From NCBI RefSeq assembly GCF_025860405.1, contig NZ_CP063785.1, positions 8,185,390 to 8,249,389 of the forward strand: 64,000 bases of DNA. The letters run 5' to 3'. The notes beneath the pieces are model-generated. The model was given only the letters and a program-made list of their open reading frames with translations, did not search any database and was not told where the DNA came from. The stretch is from Tolypothrix sp. PCC 7712 (lineage in GTDB: Bacteria; Cyanobacteriota; Cyanobacteriia; Cyanobacteriales; Nostocaceae). Made by a program: the position numbers and the translations under genes. Of the stretch, positions 37,301-45,228 are shown piece after piece (the stretch's first letter is position 1; each line of letters opens with the position of its first letter).

Positions 37301-37986
37301 TGCAATCCCAGCATATAGATTGTATTGTGCTGGATTTGGGTTTGCCTGATATGACTGGCTTAGAACTAATTGAGGAAATCAAACAACAACCCAACTGGTT
37401 GAAAATTCCGATTATTGTCTACACCGGGAAAGAACTTTCGCGCCAAGAAGAAACCCAATTGCGACGCTTGGCTGAGACAATCATTATTAAAGATGTGCGA
37501 TCGCCTGAACGGTTACTTGATGAAACTGCCTTATTTTTACATCGTGTTCAGGCCAATTTACCCCAATCAAAACGGCACATTTTAGAACAACTCCGCAGTT
37601 CCGATCCCATACTGGCAAATAAAAAGATTTTAATTATCGATGACGATGTCAGGAATATTTTTGCCTTGACTAGCTTGTTAGAAGGCTATCAAATGCAAGT
37701 ATTATTTGCAGAGAATGGCAGAGATGGCATCGCTACATTGCAAGCCAACTCTCATATCGATATCGTCTTAATGGATATCATGATGCCGGAAATGGACGGT
37801 TATCAAACAACTCGCGCCATTCGTCAGCTACAGGAATTCCGCACAATACCGATTATTGCTTTAACCGCCAAAGCCATGCAAGGCGATCGCGAAAAATGCA
37901 TCGAAGCAGGAGCCTCAGATTATATTACCAAGCCCGTAGACACTGAACAACTACTTTCCCTACTGCGGGTTTGGTTGTATCACTGA
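34351..37986 (+). CDS. Hybrid sensor histidine kinase with CHASE3, HAMP, GAF and three receivers
   Basis: A 1211-residue signalling hub. TM1 (about 16-33), CHASE3 sensor (about 36-185, with DAETGQRGYIITGE), TM2 (about 192-213) and HAMP (about 214-267) are followed by GAF (about 290-435). A long coiled coil rich in Gln and Glu (about 440-545) leads to HisKA with His550 in FLANMSHELRTPLNSL and the HATPase (DTGIGIPND, GGTGLGLSIS). Three receiver domains follow (about 826-940, 948-1065, 1092-1205), each with its phospho-Asp (LDICMPDIDGW, LDLGLPDMTG, MDIMMPEMDGY). The frame opens with TTG at 34351; ATG at 34369 (MFNHLKIG) is likelier. Together with the CheR and CheB genes 840 bases downstream it forms a chemosensory-type module. 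Confidence 0.95.
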   Translation: MQFTREMFNHLKIGSKIGASFALGLVILSAIGYVSYRTTQELIKTSYLENRTYQVMGFLDEVSSKIKDAETGQRGYIITGEQQYLEPYESAIASLQPPLQKLRDLTANNPKQEQRFNRLEPLINTRINVLKKVIAARQNQGFEAAQKLVLSNEGKQLMDQIRNLAEEMKQAERQLLAERSSQAKAAANQTTATIVYGIPIAFILIALIGYVLSRNISKPIEKIARIATTIAAGDLSPNLPHTKRQDEVGVLTNSFNQMIANLRETKQLNEEQNWLKSNLADLSNSLQGRRNLANVTQLILSRLATLVGAQQGVFYVMDSVENHPVMKLLSSYAYNERKNLANQFHLGEGLVGQCALEKQRILLTQVPNDYIRISSGLGEAPPLNIIVLPVLFEEQVVAVIELASFQTFNQLHLTFLEQVTTVIGVVLNAIKSDMLTQELLQQSQDLTEELQHQQAELKLSNQRLQEQAQELEESQLLLKQQQEELQQSNEELQQLNEELEEKAELLETQKREVEVKNQQIEQARLSLEDKAKQLTLTSKYKSEFLANMSHELRTPLNSLLILARLMAENSQGNLTEKQIEYSQTIYSAGNDLLRLINDILDLAKIESGKFAIEREEVSLITLQSYLQGNFHQLALEKNLSFNIQIDGNLPLTFHTDSKRLQQILNNLLANAFKFTEQGGISLQISLVNADTVAFAVSDTGIGIPNDKQQLIFEAFQQADGTTSRKYGGTGLGLSISRELAHLLGGRIELVSQLGKGSTFTLYLPIQGVRSQGQSRDNTLQDKQKISLPLPIPARAEASPPPAVPITPQTEVADDRDAIQVGDRVLLVIEDDVKFVRILLDMARQQGFKVLVALNSKQGLALAQQFKPDAITLDICMPDIDGWMVLDRLKHDSQTRHIPVHIFSIDDRQQRGLELGAIAYVQKPVTKEQLVGALTDIKGFVERKVKNLLVIEDDPVQARSIIELIGNGDVHSTAVHTAAAAITTLQSQHIDCIVLDLGLPDMTGLELIEEIKQQPNWLKIPIIVYTGKELSRQEETQLRRLAETIIIKDVRSPERLLDETALFLHRVQANLPQSKRHILEQLRSSDPILANKKILIIDDDVRNIFALTSLLEGYQMQVLFAENGRDGIATLQANSHIDIVLMDIMMPEMDGYQTTRAIRQLQEFRTIPIIALTAKAMQGDREKCIEAGASDYITKPVDTEQLLSLLRVWLYH

Positions 37987-38824
37987 AGTGTAATTTTGAA
38001 TTAATCAAAACTGCTGCATCTTGCTGATTGCTATCTTGCGAATGACCCCCATAAATCTTGAGTTAGAAGAGGCGAACCTATTTTTGGTTCTGCAGTATGA
38101 TGTGCTTTTTTAAGTTGCATTATAAGATATGAATATGATGAAAAATATTGCGCCAAATAAATTGAGCGCAGTTACTGTTTGATTTTTATTTTTTTGAAGA
38201 GGTTGGTTAAAAATATAGGGTAGATGTAAATTCAAAAATTAAACTAACAAGGAAAACCGAGTTTTTAAATAAACCCGGTTTTTGCCTTTTCAGCGAAGCA
38301 ATCTTTAAATTTTTTTAAGGTTATTTTCTGATTTTCGTGGTATTTAAAAATCCTATTTCTTACTTTAGGTAATATCTTCGTCTCACTTTAGAGAGTAGAA
38401 AATTTAGTGATAAAACATTATTTTGAATATATAAAAACATTGATATAAACCTTGCGGACTAATGAATACATCGAAAGCAATAGCCAGAAACACAGTTGCA
38501 GCAGTACCGCTAAAGCAGATTCGATTTTCACTACAAAATCTCATCAATCATTTAAATAATGATTGTCCTGGCAGCCACAATTGTCATTGTATACCGATTA
38601 GCGGTAATAGATAATATTGCCAAAACATGGTTTACTAAGTAATAGCAATTGGCGATATAGGATGCATATTTGATTGTTGCGAAGCTAGGTATAACTTTAT
38701 TCCTTCTTTGCTGTCACTGTTCCCCTGTTCTCTTGTTACGCCAGTAATTTCAGCAATCACAGCGAATAGCTTATATTGAAATGTTTACAGCAAGAAGACT
38801 TTTTTATCTTCTTTCGCCTCTGTT
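37987..38824. other. Long spacer between the hybrid kinase and cheR
   Basis: Contains a terminator-like hairpin AAAACCGAGTTT/AAACCCGGTTTTT (38253-38283), one short open frame at 38462-38614 listed separately, and a degenerate repeat (GCGAAGCTAGG, near 38680) whose relative is at about 41187. No other gene is seen. Confidence 0.5.
38462..38614 (+). CDS. Possible small Cys-containing protein (50 residues)
   Basis: An ATG-started frame ending in a CPGSHNCHC cluster that could bind a metal. There is no clear ribosome-binding site and no recognised family. It could be a chance frame in the spacer; conservation would decide. Confidence 0.25.
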   Translation: MNTSKAIARNTVAAVPLKQIRFSLQNLINHLNNDCPGSHNCHCIPISGNR

Positions 38825-39655
38825 ATGAATTTACCCAAAGCAAAACTAGAAGATATTGAAATTCAGTTACTACTTGAAGGAGTTTACCGTTACTGGGGTT
38901 ACGACTTCCGTAATTATGCTGTTTCTTCTCTCAAACGTCGTATCCACAGTTTTATCAAAATAGAAGGCTGTACAAGTGTTTCAGAACTGCAAGCACGAGT
39001 GCTACATGATAGCAAATGTTTAGAAAGATTTTTGCTAAGTCTAACAGTAAATGTTACTTCTATGTTTCGTGACCCTAGCTTTTATCTCGCTTTAAGAAAA
39101 GAGGTAATTCCGCTATTGCGTACCTATCCTTTTATTCGCATTTGGCACGCAGGATGCTCCACAGGAGAAGAAGTTTACTCAATGGCAATTTTACTACAGG
39201 AGGAAAACCTATATCAACGTTGTCGAATTTATGCTACAGACTTTAATGAAAAAGTCCTACAAAAAGCTAGAACAGGCATTTTTTCTTTGAAACTCATGCA
39301 AGATTATACCCAACTTTACCTAAAATCTGGAGGCAAAGAATCTTTTTCACAATACTATACAGCCGCTTACGACAGTGCAATTTTTCGTGCTGCTTTGCGG
39401 GAAAATATTGTTTTCGCTCAACATAACCTAGCAACAGATAGTTCTTTTAATGAGTTTCATATCATCATTTGTCGTAATGTTTTAATTTATTTTAATCAAA
39501 CCCTACAAAAGCAAGTACATGAACTTTTTTATAATAGCCTTTGTCCTTTTGGTATTCTCGGATTAGGACGGCAAGAGTCAATTCGTTTTACTCCCCATGA
39601 CCATCAATACCAAGAGCTTGTCAAAGGTGAAAAGCTCTATCGGAGGTTGAATTAG
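38825..39655 (+). CDS. CheR-type protein-glutamate methyltransferase
   Basis: A 276-residue SAM-dependent methyltransferase of the CheR family. An N-terminal helical CheR domain (about 1-75, with YRYWGYDFRNYAVSSLKRRI) precedes the Rossmann domain with motif I IWHAGCSTGEEVYSMAI, motif II YATDFNEKVLQKA and FHIIICRNVLIYFN. In chemotaxis it methylates receptors. Here it lies behind a hybrid kinase and overlaps the CheB gene by one base, so it is probably part of a non-motility phosphorelay. It starts at ATG 38825. Confidence 0.95.
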   Translation: MNLPKAKLEDIEIQLLLEGVYRYWGYDFRNYAVSSLKRRIHSFIKIEGCTSVSELQARVLHDSKCLERFLLSLTVNVTSMFRDPSFYLALRKEVIPLLRTYPFIRIWHAGCSTGEEVYSMAILLQEENLYQRCRIYATDFNEKVLQKARTGIFSLKLMQDYTQLYLKSGGKESFSQYYTAAYDSAIFRAALRENIVFAQHNLATDSSFNEFHIIICRNVLIYFNQTLQKQVHELFYNSLCPFGILGLGRQESIRFTPHDHQYQELVKGEKLYRRLN

Positions 39656-40215
39656 TGGTGTTTAAAATTGTAGTCATAGGTGCATCATTAGGGGGATTTG
39701 CTGCTTTAAAAGAGATATTAAGAAACCTACCTCAAAACTTAAAATCTCCTATAGCAATTGCACAGCATCGGCATCGAGAATCTTACAATACATTGAGTGA
39801 GTTTCTCCAAAAGCACACAGATCTACAAGTGCGGGAGGTAGAAGACAAAGACGAAATTATGCCTGGGTATGTTTATTTAGCACCAGCCGATTATCATTTA
39901 TTAGTAGAATCTGGCTGTTTTGCTCTTTCTACTGATCAGCCAATTTCCTATGCTCGACCTTCAATTGATGTCTTGTTTGAGTCTGCTGCAGATATTTATG
40001 GCGAACAAGTGATTGGTGTAATCTTAACAGGAGCCAATGAAGATGGCGTACAAGGTTTAAAAGCAATTAAGTCACGTTTGGGAATCGCAATAGTTCAAGA
40101 ACCTACTACTGCTGAATGTTCAGTAATGCCAAAAGCAGCAATTAATGCTGTAGCTGTAGACTGGATTTTATCACCAAAAGAAATAGCACAAAAAATCCTT
40201 TATCTTTGCAATTAA
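39655..40215 (+). CDS. CheB-type methylesterase domain protein
   Basis: A 186-residue protein with only the CheB catalytic domain, no receiver. The catalytic triad pattern is visible: Ser in VIGASLGGFAAL, His in AQHRHRES, and Asp in GANEDGVQGL. It starts with GTG at 39655, overlapping the cheR stop by one base, so the two are translationally coupled. Lacking its own receiver, it must be controlled by protein contact or by substrate; the three receivers of the hybrid kinase are candidates (inference). Confidence 0.93.
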   Translation: MVFKIVVIGASLGGFAALKEILRNLPQNLKSPIAIAQHRHRESYNTLSEFLQKHTDLQVREVEDKDEIMPGYVYLAPADYHLLVESGCFALSTDQPISYARPSIDVLFESAADIYGEQVIGVILTGANEDGVQGLKAIKSRLGIAIVQEPTTAECSVMPKAAINAVAVDWILSPKEIAQKILYLCN

Positions 40216-40575
40216 GTCAAAAAATAAGTCTATTTGTAAATTTTTCTCCCTATTTTAACGAGTGATTTCGCAATTTTTGTACAGATGGCTAGAGAATGCG
40301 ATCGCTCTGGCTCGCCCTCTGCTGTTAAATAATATTAATAACGGTATTTTTACAGTAGACAGAGCTAAAAAATATCACTAATATTGATAATTGCTCTCTT
40401 TTCAGGATGCTACAATAAAAATTGCATCTCATATAGTTAATCTTACATTTAAATAGCATTCCTATTTAATTTGTGATTTGTAAGTTCTTCTTTACTTTCC
40501 CTACCTGAACGAGTAACTTCACACCTTCTAAACGGATAGCTATCAATATTTATATTAATTTGAGTAACTACACAT
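40216..40575. other. AT-rich spacer without recognised gene
   Basis: Holds a degenerate interspersed repeat (AGCATTCCTATTTAATTTG near 40456 and CCCTACC at 40499) related to the stretch near 33552. Nothing else is supported. Confidence 0.4.
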
Positions 40576-41022
40576 ATGACAATTTATTTTTATGCACTTC
40601 GCGAACAATATGGTTGTTTTTCTAACTTTTCACCACATGGTTTTGAGTTAGATGGTTTGTATTGGTCTACTAGCGAACATTATTTTCAAGCCCAAAAATT
40701 TGTTGGTACTGCACATTTAGAAGAAATTCGGTTAGTCAAAAAACCTAAAGATGCTGCCAGAATGGGACGTGAAAGAAGTCGTCCTCTGCGCCAAGATTGG
40801 GAACAAGTTAAAGACGATATTATGCGAAAAGCAGTATTACGTAAATTTCAAACCCATGCAGATATCAAAGAAATTCTTCTTGCTACGGGTGAAGAACAAT
40901 TAGTAGAAAACTCTCCCATTGATTTCTATTGGGGTTGCGGCTCTGATGGTAGCGGTAAAAATATGTTGGGATTAATTTTAATGGAAGTGCGAGAAATACT
41001 TCGTTCTCAGCATAACGACTAA
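40576..41022 (+). CDS. NADAR-family protein (YbiA-like N-glycosidase)
   Basis: A 148-residue protein of the NADAR/YbiA family, which acts on ADP-ribose-type or riboflavin-pathway metabolites by cleaving N-glycosidic bonds. The family signature is complete: YGCFSNFSPHGFELDG, WSTSEHYFQAQKF, PKDAARMGRERSRPLRQDW, and DFYWGCGSDGSGKNMLGLIL at the C terminus. It starts at ATG 40576. Family members occur both in metabolism and in NAD- or ADP-ribose-based conflict systems. No such partner is adjacent here. Confidence 0.93.
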   Translation: MTIYFYALREQYGCFSNFSPHGFELDGLYWSTSEHYFQAQKFVGTAHLEEIRLVKKPKDAARMGRERSRPLRQDWEQVKDDIMRKAVLRKFQTHADIKEILLATGEEQLVENSPIDFYWGCGSDGSGKNMLGLILMEVREILRSQHND

Positions 41023-41031
41023 ATATATAGT

Positions 41032-41159
41032 AGGACTTACGCAACGCCGATAATTTCATTGCGACCGAAACCAAGTTTAGGGAAGCAATCCCAGCGTTAG
41101 GGGAGATTAGTTTGCTATCGCTTGTAATGACTGAGTTACGTTATTTTTGTGTAAGTCCT
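41032..41159. mobile_element. MITE with AGGACTTACGCA-type ends (about 128 bp)
   Basis: AGGACTTACGCA at the left and TGTGTAAGTCCT at the right form a 12-bp inverted repeat with one mismatch. These are ends common to several cyanobacterial insertion sequences. No transposase lies inside. A target duplication is not clear. A degenerate repeat follows at about 41187-41215. Confidence 0.65.
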
Positions 41160-41317
41160 GTATGGGACTCATATTTTATTTTTGCGAAGCTAGGAATACT
41201 TTAATTCCTTCTTAACTGTTACCTAACTCAGCAAATAACTGATGCAAATTAAATCGGATTACTATATGTTATCTAAAAGCAGCAAGTGAACAATCTCTAT
41301 ATAGGAGTTAACCAATT

Positions 41318-41620
41318 ATGTCTCTATTACCAACCAACAAGAGCTATTGCAAATGGTTTTGGGACGAATCTCTGGGAGGAGACTATGATAATTGGGGTAC
41401 TAGCACTTACTTCTTGGAAGTTGGTCATGATTTGTATGCAATTAGACAAATAGAAATTTACGAAAATGGCAATGTCTTGTTTTACGATCCCAGCCACATT
41501 GCAGATAATTATGGCAGATTGTGCGACAAACAACTTAATCAAGAGGATGTCAAAGATTTTGCTATTAATAAAGCAGAATTTGAACAAATATGGCAGACAA
41601 AAACGCCTATGAATCGTTGA
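41318..41620 (+). CDS. Uncharacterised 100-residue protein
   Basis: An acidic, aromatic-rich protein (WFWDESLGGDYDNWGTSTYF) with a beta-rich middle (YAIRQIEIYENGNVLFYD). A ribosome-binding AGGAG precedes the ATG at 41318 by 8 bases, which supports a real gene. No family is recognised. It lies 102 bases upstream of the TPR gene on the same strand. Confidence 0.65.
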   Translation: MSLLPTNKSYCKWFWDESLGGDYDNWGTSTYFLEVGHDLYAIRQIEIYENGNVLFYDPSHIADNYGRLCDKQLNQEDVKDFAINKAEFEQIWQTKTPMNR

Positions 41621-41721
41621 CTGAAGTTATGTAATGTTTATCAATGACTGGCTGATGTGAATATATCTTCAATATTCTGGGAATACTAAAGACTATCAGC
41701 AAACTTACCAGGACTTGGTCG

Positions 41722-42810
41722 ATGTCTACAGGCGGATGGAATAATGATTTCACAAATGCAGATTCCGCAAAACTTCCAACACCATATCGGAAATTGGGGA
41801 AGCAAAAAACCATTGTCCATAAATTTGACCAAGCTACCCTAGAAGAAATTCCTGTTTCACCAGAAACAAACGCCCAGCTATTAGAAGCATCCAAGCTATT
41901 GCGTCAAGGAATACAACAGCAGCAAGCTGGTGATTTAGCGACTGCAATCAACTCTTTAGAGCAATCGCTGGTATTGTTTCAAGCGATTGGAGATAGGCTT
42001 AAGCAAGAAAAAGTGCTTTCTTTGCTAGCATTAATAGCTTATACACTCGGTAATTACCAGAAAACTATCTCCTACTGCCAACAGTGTCTCTCCTTGATGG
42101 AAGATACTTCAGATTTGTCAGTGAGAATGCAAGTACTGTCTCATTTAGGTAATGCTTTCCGACACCTCAACGAATATGACAAAGCTATCGAGTTTTTAGA
42201 GCAATCCTTAAAAATTACCCAGCACAAACAAGACAGGCGAAGTGAAGTAGCAGCTTTGAATAATTTGGGATTAGTGTATAAAGCTGTGAGTAAATTTACA
42301 CAGGCAATTAATTATCAAGAACAAAGTCTAGCAATTTTACAAGAACTTAATGACCATTGGGGAGAAGAACAAGTACTGAAGAACTTGGGTAATGCTTGGT
42401 ATGCATTGGATGATTACCCAAAAGCGATCGCATATTATGAAAAGTGTGTACTCATATCACGCAGGCTGAAAAACTTTCGTAGCGCCATTCACGTGCTGAA
42501 GAATCTCGCTAACGCCTGCTATGCCTTAGGCAACTACACTCAAGCTATTATTTACTATCAAGAGCGTTTGCAATTAGCTAGAGAACTCCAAGACAAGCGA
42601 ACTGAAGAACAGTCTTTAGGGAGTTTAGGCGTTACTTGTGAAGCCTTGGGTGATTACACAAAAGCTGTTGAATACCACGAACAGCGTTTACTTTTAGCCA
42701 TTAGTCTCAACGACATTCGCAGTCAAGAACAAGCTTTTGCCAGCCTGAAAGTTGCCTGCTATGCTTTAGGCGATTATGCCAAAGTTATGCAGTACGAAAC
42801 AATGGGGTAA
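41722..42810 (+). CDS. TPR-repeat protein; 3' end runs into heptamer repeat
   Basis: A 362-residue protein. After about 55 residues of unstructured head it consists of seven to eight TPR units of 40 residues (for example VLKNLGNAWYALDDYPKAIAYYEKC). It is probably a protein-protein scaffold in the cytoplasm. The last TPR (CYALGDYAKVMQYETMG) is cut off in its second helix, and the stop codon lies in AATGGGGTAATGGGG, the start of the GGGGAYT repeat array. The original C terminus may therefore have been replaced by repeat DNA. Confidence 0.85.
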   Translation: MSTGGWNNDFTNADSAKLPTPYRKLGKQKTIVHKFDQATLEEIPVSPETNAQLLEASKLLRQGIQQQQAGDLATAINSLEQSLVLFQAIGDRLKQEKVLSLLALIAYTLGNYQKTISYCQQCLSLMEDTSDLSVRMQVLSHLGNAFRHLNEYDKAIEFLEQSLKITQHKQDRRSEVAALNNLGLVYKAVSKFTQAINYQEQSLAILQELNDHWGEEQVLKNLGNAWYALDDYPKAIAYYEKCVLISRRLKNFRSAIHVLKNLANACYALGNYTQAIIYYQERLQLARELQDKRTEEQSLGSLGVTCEALGDYTKAVEYHEQRLLLAISLNDIRSQEQAFASLKVACYALGDYAKVMQYETMG

Positions 42811-42811
42811 T

Positions 42812-42944
42812 GGGGACTGGGGATTGGGGATTGGGGATTGGGGATTAGGGACTGGGGATTGGGGACTGGGGACTGGGGATTGGGGATTGGGGACTGGGGA
42901 CTGGGGATTGGGGATTGGGGACTGGGGACTGGGGACTGGGGATT
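42812..42944. repeat. Heptanucleotide tandem repeat, 19 units of GGGGAYT
   Basis: Nineteen uninterrupted 7-bp units, GGGGATT or GGGGACT (one AGGGACT), followed by a pyrimidine tract of CCCCTCATCT type (about 42967-43022). Open frames across it on both strands are artefacts. The strand asymmetry in G could favour quadruplex formation. Confidence 0.95.
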
Positions 42945-43209
42945 GGGTAATTGGTGTTTGTTATTTCCCCTCATCTCCCTCATCCCCCTCATCTCCCTCA
43001 TCCCCCTCATCCCCCTCATCTCTCAACGCTCCCTGCCTGACGATGGTTTTGGTTTGCTCATGATACCGATACAACTGATACAATAAAGATTCTGTAAATA
43101 AAAAATTTCAGCTATAGCTGATTTACCAAAAATCTTCGACATCACAAGTATTCCACTAGTGTTGCACTCAGATGAGACAGGTGGTATTTTCACCAAAATC
43201 TAGATTGTC

Positions 43210-43890
43210 ATGAGCAGCGAAACCCAACTGAGCCTATTCGACGATTCAACTTTTAATCAGCGAGATCTGATTCCCACAGACGCTAAAATTCCTATACCTG
43301 CCAATACCTATTCTGATATGACAGAGTTGGCACAACACTGTAATCAGTGCCATCGTTGTGGATTAGGAAATAACCGCACTCATGCTGTGGTAGGAAGAGG
43401 GAACCTCAAAGCGCTAATTATGGTTGTGGGGGAAGCACCAGGTCAAAACGAAGACGAAACAGGTTTACCATTTGTAGGTAAATCAGGGCAGTTGTTAGAG
43501 AAAATCTTGGCATCTGTAAATCTGAGTACTGAGACTGATGTTTACATTTGTAATATCAACAAATGTCGCCCGCCAGAAAATCGAGTGCCAACTACAGAAG
43601 AAATGGCAGCTTGCTTACCTTACTTATTAGAACAAATTCGTTTAGTTGACCCAAAAATCATTTTATTAACTGGTGCAACTGCGGTTAAAGGTTTAACTAA
43701 CGATAAGCGAGGCATTACGAAAATTCGCGGACAGTGGATGGAATGGCAGGGACGTTTGTGTATGCCAATTTTTCATCCTTCCTATCTACTGCGGAACCCT
43801 TCTAGGGAAGTAGGCGGCCCAAAATGGTTGATGTGGCAGGATATACAAGCAGTGCGTGCTAAATACGACAAAATTAGGCTAACTCATTAA
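43210..43890 (+). CDS. Uracil-DNA glycosylase, family 4 (iron-sulfur type)
   Basis: Removes uracil from DNA. The 226-residue protein has motif 1 VVGEAPGQNEDETGLPFVG and motif 2 FHPSYLLRNP. The four Cys that bind the 4Fe-4S cluster fit: CNQCHRC near residue 43, CRPPENR near 120, and ACLPYL. The N-terminal 40 residues are extra and low in conservation. It starts at ATG 43210. It is alone on its strand, preceded by the repeat tract. Confidence 0.95.
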   Translation: MSSETQLSLFDDSTFNQRDLIPTDAKIPIPANTYSDMTELAQHCNQCHRCGLGNNRTHAVVGRGNLKALIMVVGEAPGQNEDETGLPFVGKSGQLLEKILASVNLSTETDVYICNINKCRPPENRVPTTEEMAACLPYLLEQIRLVDPKIILLTGATAVKGLTNDKRGITKIRGQWMEWQGRLCMPIFHPSYLLRNPSREVGGPKWLMWQDIQAVRAKYDKIRLTH

Positions 43891-43980
43891 ACCTGCGGAA
43901 ATGCTCATTGGATAATTGTGCCTTATGGAAAACTCACTATGAAAATGTTTACCATAAGGCATATATCCCTGGCGCAAAAA

Positions 43981-44268
43981 TTATAAGAAAGTTTGATCTA
44001 AATAGCACCAACGCCAGTTTTCACCGCGTTCAAATGATTGTACCAATGGATGATTAGTTGCATGAAAATGTTTGGTGGCATGTTTGTTTTTTGAGGAATC
44101 ACAGCAGCCGATATGTCCACAAGTGAGACACATACGTAAATGTACCCAGCGATCGCCTGTTTTCAGACATTCTTCACATCCTTGGGCACTGGGGGTGACG
44201 CTTTGAATTTGATCGAGATGATTGCAGCGTGAACTCATAAATACCTCGGATTTACATAAGATGGGCAA
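43981..44268 (-). CDS. UBP-type zinc-finger protein
   Basis: A small ZnF-UBP domain protein (about 85 residues from MSSRCNHLDQI at 44238; the frame extends to 44268). The Cys/His ligands of the fold are in order: C-x2-H, C-E-E-C, C-L-T-C-G-H-x-G-C-C, then HATKHFHATNH. In bacteria these stand-alone domains are of unknown role, while in eukaryotes the fold binds free C-terminal glycine of ubiquitin. It is convergent with the glycosylase gene. Confidence 0.9.
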   Translation of the reverse strand: MPILCKSEVFMSSRCNHLDQIQSVTPSAQGCEECLKTGDRWVHLRMCLTCGHIGCCDSSKNKHATKHFHATNHPLVQSFERGENWRWCYLDQTFL

Positions 44269-44834
44269 GCAGACTTAAAAGGTAATCGCCTATGGCAGAC
44301 AGAAGGTGTTCAAATTAGCTATATATAGCTTTCTTATAAATTATTTCCATACTCCTTAATATCTGGTTAAGGATATGATTAATCTGATTTTGGTTGTGAA
44401 AGATATATACAGCTGATGAGCCAAACTAGTTTGCATAATCTGAATGATTATGATTTTATCCATTAATGGTATATTCCAAAAATTATGATAAAAATCGTAA
44501 AATACTTTAATGTGAATTATATTTCACATACAAAAAGTACATATAAGAATCTGATTTGATTTCTAAAAAAATATCAGTAATGTAGCGTGCGTTAGACACC
44601 AGCCATAACGCATGAAAGCATTACCACAGATGCATTACACTATCTCTAACGCATCCTACGTAAGTTTTAAAAATCAAATATGAGTTCTATAGAAACATGG
44701 TATCCCTAAAATTTTGTCTATCACAAGATTGTGCAATCTGTAAAACTATAATTAAAGTTACTTGAGAATTAGACAAGGCTTTAGTGCTATAAATAATGAC
44801 CAATCCTCAATACAAACTGATTTAGCTCTTCAAT
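44269..44834. other. Spacer with one interspersed hairpin repeat
   Basis: A GCGTTA/TAACGC-type repeat (about 44583-44660) is the only recognisable structure. The remainder is AT-rich with no gene supported. Confidence 0.45.
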
Positions 44835-45029
44835 ATGATTAAACTTGATCAATTTTTAAAGTTAATAGGTATAGCCTCAACTGGAGGACAAGCAAAACTG
44901 ATAATCCTTGATGGTGATGTAAAAGTTAATGGCATAGTTGAAACCCGGCGAGGAAGAAAATTATTCTCAGGCGATCAAGTAACAGTAGAAGGGCAAATTT
45001 TTCAGGTTGGAGATGTAATTAATGAGTAG
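44835..45029 (+). CDS. S4-domain RNA-binding protein (YbcJ-like)
   Basis: A 64-residue protein that is a single S4 domain (FLKLIGIASTGGQAKLII, then GDVKVNGIVETRRGRKLFSG). YbcJ-like proteins bind structured RNA. It starts at ATG 44835. A 15-unit heptamer repeat begins 15 bases after its stop codon. Confidence 0.9.
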   Translation: MIKLDQFLKLIGIASTGGQAKLIILDGDVKVNGIVETRRGRKLFSGDQVTVEGQIFQVGDVINE

Positions 45030-45043
45030 TGGTTATGAATTGG

Positions 45044-45148
45044 GTAATTGGTAATTGGTAATTGGTAATTGGTAATTGGTAATTGGTAATTGGTAATTGG
45101 TAATTGGTAATTGGTAATTGGTAATTGGTAATTGGTAATTGGTAATTG
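45044..45148. repeat. Heptanucleotide tandem repeat, 15 units of GTAATTG
   Basis: Fifteen perfect, uninterrupted 7-bp units, the most homogeneous array in the window, which suggests recent expansion. It separates the S4 gene from the end of the HD-Pnk gene. CAATGCCC-type repeats follow (about 45190-45222). Confidence 0.97.
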
Positions 45149-45228
45149 AGGAGTAGGGAGATAAAAAGTAATTAATGACGAATACCAAATGCCCAATGCC
45201 CAATACCCAATTCCCAATGCCTAATTCT

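Noticed and set aside
42774..43086. Open frames on both strands across the G-rich array, including Gly-Asp-Trp repeat proteins
   Set aside because: They are produced by the 7-bp repeat, which is open in several frames at once. No start site or composition of a real gene.
42812..45148. Possible CRISPR arrays in the tandem repeats
   Set aside because: Units are 7 bp and contiguous with no spacers, and no cas genes are present.
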